Assembly: GCA_023515745.1 (NCBI GenBank)
Contig: JALECJ010000257.1
Span: 1,490,687-1,554,686, forward strand
Direction of reading: 5' to 3'
Length of the DNA: 64,000 bases
Source of the DNA: Amoeboaphelidium protococcarum
Lineage: Eukaryota; Aphelidiomycota; Aphelidea
The translations under genes were made by a program, and so were the position numbers. The notes under the pieces were generated by a model, which had not been told where the DNA came from, made no database searches, and was given only the letters and a program-made list of their open reading frames with translations. Of this stretch, positions 11,902-22,346 are shown in pieces (positions within the stretch are counted from its first letter, which is position 1; each line of letters opens with the position of its first letter).

Positions 11902-14900
11902 ATGTCGCGTAAGGTGCATAAGAATCGTGTAACTGCAGATCTCGAATTACAATTATGTCAGGTGGATGATGGTGTAAACACTCTAAATCTAGAAAAGTCT
12001 CAAGTCTTATATCTTTCGTGTGATCTGATGGAAAAGTATGGAGATTGTTAACAGCTTGTTGTCTAATATGACGACATTGTTGCATTGGATTTCCCCATTA
12101 ATGAAAAGCCGTTACCTTTATGCAATCTAAAGAAATAGTCTGTGGAGATGGTATTCAATGTTATAAAGACGGACGAGAGTTTAAGTGGTAATTCTGTTAG
12201 AATTGGTGGTGGTGAATTACCAAGTAATTGTAATAGCACAACTCAGTCTGATGGTGAAAACTAATTTGAAATGGTCAAGAAACGCGTCAAATGCACCGTA
12301 TCTAGTTTAGACAATGGAATGGCGGAGAATAAAGTTTTAGATTAGTAGTTAAGTGAAGTAGTGGTCTAAATGCTGGTTGGAGAATTAACTGAATAAGTGT
12401 CAGAGTAGTAAATATAGCAGATACTTGATGGGCGATGGATAAGTCAAAATGGTGTTTATCATTACATTGACGAACATGGTGAAGTACTTGCATTCAAGAC
12501 GGTTTTTACTTATCCTTATCGCTGTGGGTTGATTAATTTTAAACAATCGGTCGTTGAAGTGTTATAACCCGATTCTGATGTTAATTATCAACTACCTAAG
12601 CATCGTGGCAAAGTGAACAAAGGCTTAGCTATGGCGTATCAGCTATCCAACTAGCAATTCAGTGAAATCACGAATAATTCAGACGTCAACACCGTTCTAA
12701 TGTCTTTAGATATGCTCATCAAGTAAGACATACTCAGTGGGAGTAAAATCATTGTGAAGTATGGAGATAGGAAGCGTGTGGTGTAAGTTAAGTTGATTGA
12801 GCTGGATGGTCTTGCTAATTAAATTGTCGTACATCCTTACTTGTACGCCTAATTGAAGTTACCTAGAGATTCTGTGGATTGCGTCAAGATTGAAAAACTG
12901 TTCGCTGATAAAGATCAATCGAATACACCATCTATTGCGCAAGAGATTAAAGTGCAGATGATTGTCACACCTGATGATTTCGAGTTTGAAATGGGTCAGC
13001 CATTGGATAAATAAATCAAGATTTAGCGCTTTTATGAGGTTAGAAACATGGCAATGAAGCGTTATTTCGGGCTTTCATAAACTGCAATAGCTCCTGGGGA
13101 TTTGTTCTAGGTGCCTGTGGATTATTATACTTTGTATGACGATAAAGATTCGCCAGTCAGTCAAGGTGGAGATCGCATTCTCTCTTTATCATTTATCGTC
13201 AAGTCGATTAATGGCGCTGGTGTGGATTTGGAGAGTACAGATTAATATTTAGTGGATCCCGTCAATACTAAAGTGGAAATTGATAACGAGAATGGACATT
13301 CACTTTTACCACTTACGGACAGTTATATCCCGCATCAACTGTTAAATTACAACCAACTCGCCTCTTAATAAGTGTTGCGACTGATTAAGGCGAATATCCA
13401 GTAGCCATGCAACATTCTGATTGATTGTGAAGAAGACATTCCAATAGAGTAGTGGGTGTCAAGCGTGTGCTCTCTGGCCGGCTACAAAGTGCTGAATGTG
13501 TCTGCACATGAATTGAATGGATTTAGCACCGCAGATATGATTACTTACATACAGTAAGCGATAATGGGAGCTGGCCTGATGGCTCCATGCGTGATATACC
13601 TGTAGGACATAAATGGTTTGTCTATCAAACCGGCCGGCCTGATGGAAGAATAGGATTCAAGTTCACTTATTTAGAGAGAGGAGAAGATGCTGTGTAAAGC
13701 GATTATGGACAATATAAATCGTGCTCATACTGAAGCTATCGTGATGACTGGATTGCCTATTGTTTTCATCGCTAGTACTTCATCCAGATCCAACCTGTCC
13801 GAGAATGTGAGAAGATTATTTCAGGAAGAGGTGGCAATAAAGAACTGGGATCGTCGCAATCATATCTTTACTCTAGAATAATTATTTACGCCTTTTTGTG
13901 CGTCTGATGTTGACTTTGGTCGTGCGGTGGCCGAGTTGGATTCTCTGTCGTATCGCGAACTAACGGATATACATGACATGATGCTTGTCAAGTATGCGTC
14001 ATCATCATCATCATCCGGCTTCTCGTCAAAGCTTTTGGATCATGAGCAATTCATCAATGAGATGTTAGAGTATCAGAAGTTGAGCTAGTTGGGAACAAAG
14101 TTCGCCCTCTCTGCTATTCCTGATATCTCGTTTGATGATGTTGGTGGTTTGGAAGAGGCCAAGTAGGAGATTTATGATAGTATAATTCTCCCTATGAGAT
14201 AGTAGCAGTAATAGTAGATGAACATTTCTGAATAGTCGACATTTTCTGGCCAAGGTGATGGCAGTTTGAGTAGTAAGCGATAACATTTGCAGAGAACTGG
14301 TCTATTATTTTATGGATCTCCGGGATCTGGAAAGAGTCTGCTTGCCAAGGCTATTGCTAATGAGCTCAGATGCAATTTTCTCTCTGTCAAGGGACCAGAG
14401 CTGATGAATATGTACGTCGGTGAGACGGAGAAAAATGTACGTGATCTATTTGCTAAAGCTCGTAAAGGTAAGCGAACTATCATTTTCATGGATGAGCTGG
14501 ATGCTATGGCTCCTCGTCGCGAGTCTGAAGGTGTTATGAGTAGAGTGGTAAGTTAACTGCTGGCTGAGATGGATGGTATTTAGTAGTAGTAATCATCATC
14601 AGACAATGGTGATGGTGCTATGGTGTTTGTAATTGGTGCCACTAATAGGATTGATCTCCTTGATCCGTCCTTATTACGAACTGGTAGATTTGATAGATTG
14701 ATTTATTTGGAGACTGCAACTACTAGGGAGAGCCAGCTCAAGATTCTGCAAGCTCAAACACGAAAGTTGAACTTGGATGATTCCGTAGATTTGCAGTAAG
14801 TTTGTAATTAGATACCGCTGTCTACATGGACTGGTGCTGACTTTAAAGCGTTGTGTAATGAAGCAGTTATGCGTGCAGTATCTCGGAATATTGAAAAGTT

Positions 14901-15216
14901 GGAGCGTGATATGTAAGGTTATGTGAATTTTAAGCAGCAGCAGTCTGCAGCTGCACCCCTTGGGTTGATGAAGGGTAAATTGTCTAATCTGATGGCTAAA
15001 CGAAATGGTGCAGCGCATCATTAAATAAGTCCTAATCAGTTTCTTGATATGAAGAAGTAGGAAGCTGAGGACTATACAAAGATTGTGCTCACTATGGCCG
15101 ACTTTATACACGCTCTGGGTATCGTCAATCCTAGTGTGTCAGAGAAGGATTTGGCTCGCTATCGTGCATCGTAAAGGTCTACTAAAGCTCAAATTTTGTA
15201 GTAATCTGAATAGTGA
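11902..15216 (+). CDS. PEX6: Peroxisomal AAA+ ATPase PEX6
   Basis: A 1104-residue protein, ATG 11902, TGA 15214-15216, no intron. With PEX1 this family forms the hexamer that pulls ubiquitinated PEX5 from the peroxisomal membrane. The N-terminal 480 residues are divergent. The D1 AAA domain (about 490-680) is degenerate, with [11 protein letters not shown] where a Walker A should be, as expected for PEX6. The D2 domain has [20 protein letters not shown] (about 742), Walker A GSPGSGKS (about 806), [16 protein letters not shown], Walker [13 protein letters not shown] (about 860), and [20 protein letters not shown] with the arginine finger. The GSPGSGKS loop replaces the usual GPPGTGKT. A polyglutamine run near 14200-14220 uses CAG, TAG and TAA together. 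Parts of the D2 region recur as broken copies at 21.5-22.3 kb. Confidence 0.94.
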
Positions 15217-15416
15217 CTAACACTATGTAAGAATAATCACGATGCTATATCATTAGAATTCAACTTAAAGCTTGATTCAATAATTCATTTCACCCATATA
15301 ACGGCAAAAAATATTTTAAACCGATTTATCTGTAATTCATTCTCATTTTTTTTAACTTTCAACCTATTTACCTGTGTTTTATTGATTCATCAATATCATC
15401 TTGCATATCACTTCAT

Positions 15417-18140
15417 TCACCACTAGCGCTGCCTGACTGACCAAGGCTTAACACGAGTCATCAAATTGAGCATCATTATGGACAGAGCAAACACATCACC
15501 TGATTTCAAAATATACGGAGAAGTTTCGGTGAAGCGCATTCTGAACCTTGTGAATAGTTCTGGTGCAGCGTACGATAGAGACAGACCACGCTACTAGCTA
15601 ACCTCGAAAGCAGTCACCAAGAGCGCACTATCGTCCGTGATAGCAGAAATTCCTAGATCAGACAGTATAGGGACTAGCCAGCCATTCTCATCCACATCCA
15701 AGAGCACATTCTGTGGCTTAAGATCACAGTGAACTATACCTTAACTATGCATATAAGCAATCGTCTGCGACAAAATAAGGATCAGCTTATGCATCTGATT
15801 CTTGGACAGCGGATACATTTGCGACGTGGAGCTTTCACCTAATACATACTCAGCTAAAGCGCCAAGTGGATAGTACTTGATCAGCATCACAGCTTCGTTT
15901 GTATCACAGAAGCCATGCAACTTTGTAATATACGGAACATTCCTAAACTTGTAAAGCAAACTAAGTTCTTGGTAGAAAGACTGCTTTTCACTAGCCTACA
16001 TCTGCGTAAATGGGTGAGTGCCAACCTTTGCAACCACTACTTCAGCAGATACGTTCTATACCAACTATGGAGCAAGAGGACGAGCCAAATAAATCTTGGA
16101 CATTCCACCAGCAGCAATCTGTTTTAAAATTTAAATGTCAACGCCATAGTTAAATTTCAAGAACGCTGGGATGTAAATAGCATAATTAGTGGGCAGTGAA
16201 GTGGTTTACGTCTGCATAGCTGTACCAAACACGGATGTAGTGAACTGCTAGTTGGTAGTGTTACCACCTGACGTTGTGGTAAAAGTTCCCTTGGGTCTTT
16301 AGCGACCGTAACGTCTCAGCATCAAGAGACTGCCTGCGATAGATGCAAGAGCGATGACAATGTACGCCAAAATGCTCAGTGCTTAAACAGCTAATTAGCC
16401 ACTAGGATTCTAATTCGCAGGTTGCACAAAATTCCGCAATTCTTGTGAACTGGTGCTTATCTCTGCGCCATCACCCAGAGGCCCGCAGTTTGGACATTCA
16501 AAGATAATTAAGGAGTGAGTGAACGATTTAGACGAAGACGTTCCAACTTTGACACCGGAGGTAAGCACCGAGTTGGTAGCAGAAGCTGCAAATGCGGTTG
16601 GAGTAGTAGTGACAGTGATGGTAAGAGCAATCGTAGTCGTTGTGGTAGGAGTAGTAGTAGTAGTTGTAGTGGTGGTAGTCGTTGTAGTAGGAGTAGTAGT
16701 AGTAGTAGTAGTAGTCGTTGTCGTAGTGGTGGTAGTCGTTGTGGTAGGAGTAGTAGTTGTTGTCGTGGTCGTAGTTGTCGTCGTAGTCGTTGAGGTGGTA
16801 GTCGTTGTGGTTGATGTGGTGGTAGTCGTCGTTGTCGTTGTAGTCGTAGTCGTAGTTGTGGTCGTAGTTGTGGTCGTTGTAATCTTCTTAGTAGCAGTAG
16901 TCACCATAGCCTAGAATGGTCTTTAATATGCATTTTCTACTTGCAAATCGCCAAAACCATACACGTCAACAGATAAAACATGGGCAACATTAACGAGTCC
17001 TAACCCATCAACTACTATTCCTTTGCCAATATCATCCCAAAGACCACCAATAGTATATAACACCTATGATAGGCCACGCGCAAAATTATCGGGATTAATC
17101 TCTACAAAATAAGCATCTTTCGTAATGGCACCAAGCTGTTCAAAAGTGAAATAACCTTCAGAAATCAGCAAGTATTTAGTCCATCCAGATACCCACACTT
17201 TACCAGAGAAGAAATCGACATCTATAGCCTCCAATACATCGTCCTCAGGAGAGCCATAAATCATACTTGACGAAATCCTAGAGCCACTTGAGCTAAATGA
17301 AGTTAGCCAGAAATCTAAGCCTCCATAAGTTGGTTGTCCATCAATTGAATCACGGATGTAACCTGCTGCAAACACCTTGTCTTGCGCTAGATTGAGAGCG
17401 ATGGCATTGAACCCAGACTCAACATTAGCAGAGTATTCAGATACCAGTTGACCGTTGATTGGAGAATAGACTCCAAAGTAGGCATAAAAACCATCGATGA
17501 CACCACCAACGTAAACATATCCATTCTCGGCTTTAGACACAACAACAGATCTGAACTCGCAGCCACCCGTTGCAGCCTTTTAGATGGTCCAGACATGAGA
17601 GCTATCAGCTCTATACTTGGCAAGGAAACACTAAGATTAGGCAGAGTAAGTATCGGGACCATTATTTATCTTACCATTAGTATAGCCAGCGACATACACA
17701 ACCTAGTTGTAAGAATCCACAAAGACAGAATTGGGGACATCCAGATACTATGAGCCAAATATCATGGCCCAAATCACGGCACCGACGCGATTTAACTTGA
17801 CCAGAGTGGCATCACCACCACCAATTAGTGTTTGACCATTGAAAGCTATTGTGCACGAGCCAATTGCGTAAATTTCTTGAGTAGCAGTGTCAATGCTGAG
17901 CGCAGAAAGTTCATTGCCTGTACCTTGACCAAATGTTATTGTGCGGATACCGGTTTGAGTGGCAGGGGCGAAATTGTACAGCCCGTAAAGACCATTCTTG
18001 GAGCCTGACATCCAGATACTACCATCAGAGCTCAGCCTAACACCGGTGATTGTTCTAAGGACATCATAGTATCTGGTTACCGCAGCCAGGGAGAGTTACG
18101 GCAAAAGGAGAGGCAGCAATATACACCAAAAGCTAATCAT
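15417..18140 (-). CDS. Receptor-type Ser/Thr kinase with SBBP ectodomain, copy A
   Basis: A 907-residue protein, ATG 18138-18140, TGA 15417-15419, intact in one frame. Order: signal peptide (ISFWCILLPLLLPQLSL), six or so beta-propeller blades of SBBP type (GGGDATLVKLNRVGAVIWAM is a typical blade), a threonine-only mucin-like stalk of about 100 residues, a PxCG-type Cys pair, a membrane helix (SILAYIVIALASIAGSLLML) with RRYGR behind it, and a cytosolic kinase domain. The kinase has the Gly loop (IAAGGMSKIYLA), VVVAKV with the ATP lysine, HCDLKPQNVLLD, DLG in place of DFG, and APELF. It ends soon after subdomain IX, so the C-lobe is short. Likely a surface sensor with an O-glycosylated stalk. 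The near-identical sister is copy B at 42851. Confidence 0.88.
16590..16905 (-). repeat. Poly-threonine coding microsatellite, copy A
   Basis: About 105 codons that are nearly all ACN, interrupted by a few Pro and Ser codons. The third bases vary, so the tract is kept by protein selection rather than by simple slippage alone. The matching tract in copy B is about 25 codons shorter. Confidence 0.85.
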
Positions 18141-18663
18141 TATACAGGGTTGTCTCTCTTTTTAGACTAAAAAATCTTAGTAGATAAGAGTGATGATGAA
18201 GAGGATAGAGCCCACTATCATATGAGACTAGCCGCGAATGCGCTCGTTATGCGTTCATATCGATTTAAAAATAGCATTCTTATCCAATCAGATATTTGGA
18301 TAATGAGGGGAATGTAAGTTTTAGAATTCTTCAATTACTCATTAGTATGAAGCCGTGGCAAATGATTATTTAATAGGACTCGAACGTTTATGTAGAGAAT
18401 GGGATGCATGTGGAGTTAATTGTGATGGAGATTGCCAATCATAGTCATTATAACACTGTTTCATCATTTAGGTAGCCTTTATAGTACAAACTTATCAGAG
18501 ACTCTCAACCGTTATTATAGGGACGGACTATTCAATAAAAAGTCAGCAAAATTTGAGTGGTGTTGTATCGAAACTTGTCGGTAGTGAAGAACGGGGTGGC
18601 TCGCTCTATCACATTCTATAGATTTTTAATCACCTTTCTACAATTTTATAATCACCATGATCA
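18141..18663. other. Spacer of left arm, 523 bp
   Basis: Divergent from kinase A and downstream of the chimeric ligase. Both ends match the right-arm spacer, but the central 1.1 kb of that spacer is absent. A plus-strand frame of 66 codons starts at 18349 and ends in TGA near 18555. Its right-arm counterpart is frame-shifted, so it is probably not a gene. Confidence 0.5.
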
Positions 18664-19741
18664 TCACTTTTCCTTGAGAAGATACCTGTTACTGATCACC
18701 TTGAAAGTCATATCACCGTCCACCTACTTGAATACAATACCCTCACGCTCACAACTTCCCGTCTTACTGATTACACTTTTACCTTCAGCAAACTTCAGTA
18801 AATCGTCAAAATCAGCACTTATATTCTGAATACTCTCAGTTTGGCAAATAACTGGCACATGCTTCAATCCCATCTTTTAGATCAGTTAACGACGATCAGC
18901 AGGACGCAGATATGACGCGTCTTGTATGTTATAAACATCGAATACATTGAATTCCGAAGCCTCAAGTTTATAAATGTTGCCTTGAATTTTTGGACCGATC
19001 AACTCTCCTTGAATAGCAAAATCACCCATTGACGTAGTAGAGCGCATCTTGTCTTCAATACCATAATTGCGTGCAGTCTGCCAAAAGGGATCGCTCATCT
19101 AAATCACAATTGCGACTACAGACACCAAATTTGCCAGCAAGTAGATAGCAAGTCATGCTGCTACCCTCCAACTTTTCCGTAATTTTAAATTGTATACCAA
19201 CCTATCTTGCAGATTCAATCTCCTGCATTATATTCTACACACGCTCTTGATCAGTCTTGGGAATAGCAGATGGGAAACTTTTCAGAGGTTGTTGGTTGTT
19301 ATCACCGCCAGTGTATTCACGAACAGGACGTTCCCACTTCTTTATGCCTAACAGGTCTGTGACATCATCTCCCACGTGCCATTCACTGTCTTTAAGCACT
19401 TGATTGCATGGTATCAAAAGTCCTTGGCTCAATTGACCGCGAAGCTTAACTGTACGCAGACGTTCACCTTTTACGCCTTCAAATTCACGAAGCTCTTTAC
19501 CTTTGCACAAGTACGGGGCCAATTCATAAGGGATCCAGCTATCAATTTCAAAGAATACGGCCAAGCTTCCTTAGCTGAACTCTCCCTTCTTAACAACAAC
19601 TTTCTAGCCACCGACAGTGGCGCATTCAATATCAACTTCATCTCTGTATTCGGGATCGAGAACAACATCCATTTCTGTAGGCAAACCTTCCAGTTGAGCA
19701 TCACTAGAATCTGCAGTATTATATAGATCAAGTTGACTCAT
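18664..19741 (-). CDS. Chimeric gene: paralogue-family segment fused to truncated RNA ligase (copy A)
   Basis: From the ATG at 19739-19741 the first 40 residues are not ligase but a segment of the 685-residue gene family found at 22-30 kb (SQLDLYNTAD, EMDVVLDPEYRDEVD). The frame then passes at about 19612 into ligase sequence (IECATVGG...KVVVKKGEF) and continues to TGA at 18664-18666. The family-like match extends upstream to about 19885, where it is still in frame, so the true start may lie higher. The ligase has lost its first 20 residues and the conserved Trp of GGWKVV is a TAG (Gln). The nucleotidyl-lysine region (EKLEGSS) is kept. Either a new fusion protein or a dying copy. Confidence 0.7.
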
Positions 19742-20161
19742 GTGATTACTGAGCGTGTCATCCTCACTTTAGCAGAGCAATGATTAACGGGTATTGGATA
19801 CGGATAAGCAGTGAGAAGACTGTTCCAGCTGCAATGTTGCCAACTCATGCGGAATTTCAGACTCTCGCAATCTATAAGCTTACAATGGCGTGTAATTTTG
19901 TTTCTCTAGAGAAGTGTTGGTGTGTAATTTAAAATGAAATGATAAGAATGAAAATACTATCTCAGATTTTCCTGTTAAGAGCACTTCATGGCAAATTGAT
20001 ATGTTTAAACTGGTGAAACATCTCTAACTTCAAGATGATTTCTGATCACAAACAATTGAATATAAGAATTATAAATTTGACAGTAAATAAACTACCTATC
20101 TCTCATTAAGCGTCACTTTGTGCAGAAGGTGAAGTCTTTAGGCTATTCTGTTATCTTTTCA
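19742..20161. other. Intergenic, 420 bp, partly family-derived
   Basis: Bases to about 19885 match, as minus-strand coding sequence, the segment 22880-23122 of family copy 1. Beyond that nothing is recognised. Confidence 0.6.
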
Positions 20162-20362
20162 ATGAGTATCGCTTCTTTAATGGCGCCAGGTTACAGCCAT
20201 ATTTGTGAGAGCTTTAAAATGAAAGTTAAGTAGTGCAGAAAATGCCACAAGTCTTATCATCGCAATATAATGGCAAGTGAAAATCTCACACAAGTACTAC
20301 GTTGTCTCATTTGCGATGAGCATCGACCCGAATATTAGAGTCAATATCAAGAATCAGATTGA
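20162..20362 (+). CDS. Small Cys-rich protein, possible zinc ribbon
   Basis: A 66-residue frame with ATG 20162 and TGA 20360-20362, using TAG as Gln. Two Cys pairs, QCRKCHKSYH and LRCLICDEH, are spaced about 27 residues apart, a zinc-ribbon-like arrangement. The frame is open upstream to about 20090. No family is recognised. It may be a fragment of a larger, lost gene. Confidence 0.4.
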
Positions 20363-20503
20363 GCTCAAATTCTAAGTAAGCTACAATTATGGGCTTAGCA
20401 AGAGCGCACAAAAGTTACCTGGATATTGAATGATTTCATTTGACTTCTAGTGCGAATTAAAACTTCTTTCGTCATTATCGTGATTGATACCACTTACACC
20501 AGT

Positions 20504-21301
20504 ATGGGTTTTCCTCTATTGCAATTCGCGACTCAGGGTCTGTCGACGCGTTTCGCATCGCCGTACAGTACGTATTCTCTTTCCTTTTCTACTTTACAAA
20601 ATCAGCGAAAAAATATCATGGATTACGATAGTGAGCTTAAAGCTGTTGAACAAGAAATCAAGGCATTAGAGAACAGTTAAGAATACAAGACGTTGGCCAA
20701 GAAGAACAGCGTATATTTTGTTAAGAACGCGACTGATGATGAGAAAGCCGACTGGGAGCTACTGAGGGAAATGCTTGCTGAATTGAAAGACAGAAGGAGA
20801 GATTACGTCCAGATAATCTTATCTTAAAATGCTCATACAGTGAAGAAGGCGGATACTAGACGTAAGGGATACAAGGTGGACGTTGCTGTTAAGGACGAGA
20901 GATTGTTGTTGTCGGATGTGGCGATTAAGATGTGGGAACGTTTTCAATTCGATTGTGTTTATGCCCGTAAGCCGTCGTTTGGCGATTTGAAGAAGGCTGC
21001 CGGATTCAGGGACGAGGACGATGTCCGTGATTATTTTAACAACCGAGCAAACGGATAGGTGGAGAAAGACGAGATCAAAGAATGCCTTTCCGAGCAGGAA
21101 TGGGTTTTTCTTATCAGTCTCAACAGCGACGTCAACCGGCGTTTGCATGATAAATTGATTGTGGAAGGTGGCAGTTTGCGTGTGGTGTTGGAACATAAAC
21201 ACTACAACGAAGCGGCTTCTCTTGTTGAAAATCTTGTTCTCAGGTTGTATCAAGGTGAGAAGGTCGACGTCAAAGATGCTTTGAGTGATTCGTCGGGTTG
21301 A
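20504..21301 (+). CDS. Hypothetical protein with presequence-like N-terminus and coiled coil
   Basis: A 265-residue protein, ATG 20504, TGA 21299-21301. The first 40 residues are rich in Ser, Thr, Arg and aromatic residues without acids, resembling a mitochondrial presequence. Next comes a charged helix (MDYDSELKAVEQEIKALENS) and a Lys/Glu-rich helical body. Only a few TAR codons are used, far fewer than in neighbours, and third positions look more GC-rich, which could mean recent arrival or another selective regime. I recognise no domain. An internal ATG at 20618 could be the start. Confidence 0.55.
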
Positions 21302-21496
21302 TTTTAATTAGTATATTTAGTTTGACTTGTTGGGCAGAGTTGCTCGGCTTAGTGTTTATAGCGTAGCGTTTTTATTTCAAAGGTCGTTAGAAATCAAGCA
21401 GACGGTGTTTACCGCAGATTTTAATTCAGATCTTGCACATCAACGCATATAACCACTTGAGCTGTTGTCCGTGAGGTTTTAAAAAGCGCCTATGAT

Positions 21497-21943
21497 AAAT
21501 TTAATGATGCGCAGCACTATTCAGCTTAGCCATCAGAATAGCCATCAGAATAGACAATTTACCCTTCATCATACCATGAGGTGCAGCTGCAGACTGTTGC
21601 TGCTTAAAGTTCACATAGCCTTACATATCACGCTCCAACTTTTCGATATTCCGAGAAATTGCACGCATAACTGCTTCATTACACAACGCTTTAAAGTCAG
21701 CACCAGTCCATGTAGATAGCGGTATTTTATTACAAACCTACTGCAAATCTACGGAATTATCCAAGCTCAACTCTAGTGTTTGAGCTTGCAGAATCTTGAG
21801 CTGACTCTCCCTGGTAGTTGCAGTCCCCAAATGTATCAGTCTATCAAATCTACCAGTTCGTAATAAGGATGGATCAAGGAGATCAATCCTATTAGTGGCA
21901 CCGATTACAAACACCATAAAACCATCTCCATTGTCTGATAATG
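21497..21943 (-). pseudogene. Inverted fragment of PEX6 D2 region
   Basis: Reverse complement of PEX6 bases of about 14603-15027, with many substitutions, a duplicated ATTCTGATGGCT unit and no start. It carries [14 protein letters not shown] to the low-complexity tail of PEX6. It lies head to tail against the next PEX6 piece, so one copied segment was later split by inversion. Confidence 0.85.
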
Positions 21944-22084
21944 TCGTTTATTTGGTACCAAACTGAAGATGATCCTATTTTATCAGTAGTGGCGTACTGA
22001 TACAATGAAAAAAATGATCCTCTTTCTTAAATAACTTTAATACATATAAACGATTGCAAAATATGCCTAGTACACTTTAAAATA

Positions 22085-22267
22085 TTTTTAAAATCAGTTT
22101 CTTGACGTGAAGGGGGGAGGCTGAAGAGTATACAAAGGTTGTGCTCACAATGGCTGATTTTATACACGCTCTGAGCATCGTCAATCCTAGTGTGTCGGAG
22201 AAGGATTTGGCTCGTTATCGTGCATCGTAAAGGTCTACTAAAGCTTAAATTTCGCAATAATCAAAAT
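22085..22267 (+). pseudogene. Fragment of PEX6 C-terminus
   Basis: Direct match to PEX6 bases of about 15030-15216 including the end of the gene and some 3' flank. It has a GGGGGGAGG insertion-like change near its start and no reading continuity with other exons. Non-functional remnant of the same duplication as the inverted piece. Confidence 0.85.
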
Positions 22268-22346
22268 AGTGATTTAAACTATGGAATAATCATTAAAAAC
22301 TATAATTATTAGAATTTCAACTAAAAACTTGATTCAAACATCCATT

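Larger units (their letters stand above)
15310..19612 (-). repeat. Left arm of large inverted duplication (kinase + RNA ligase)
   Basis: This stretch is, as reverse complement, closely similar to 40240-45755. Both kinase coding regions, their flanks and most of the ligase match. Boundaries are approximate: similarity fades near 15310 (right arm about 45755) and stops sharply inside the ligase near 19612 (right arm about 40275). The left arm lacks about 1.1 kb of spacer containing the SAP-like gene. Confidence 0.85.

Noticed and set aside
16515-16914. Plus-strand frames giving long poly-Val or Ser/Arg/Cys proteins
   Set aside because: They are the complement of the poly-threonine codons of kinase A and have no independent support.
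17448-17753. Plus-strand frame of 101 codons, also seen in the other arm (43238-43543 minus)
   Set aside because: Conserved only because it is antisense to the duplicated kinase ectodomain.
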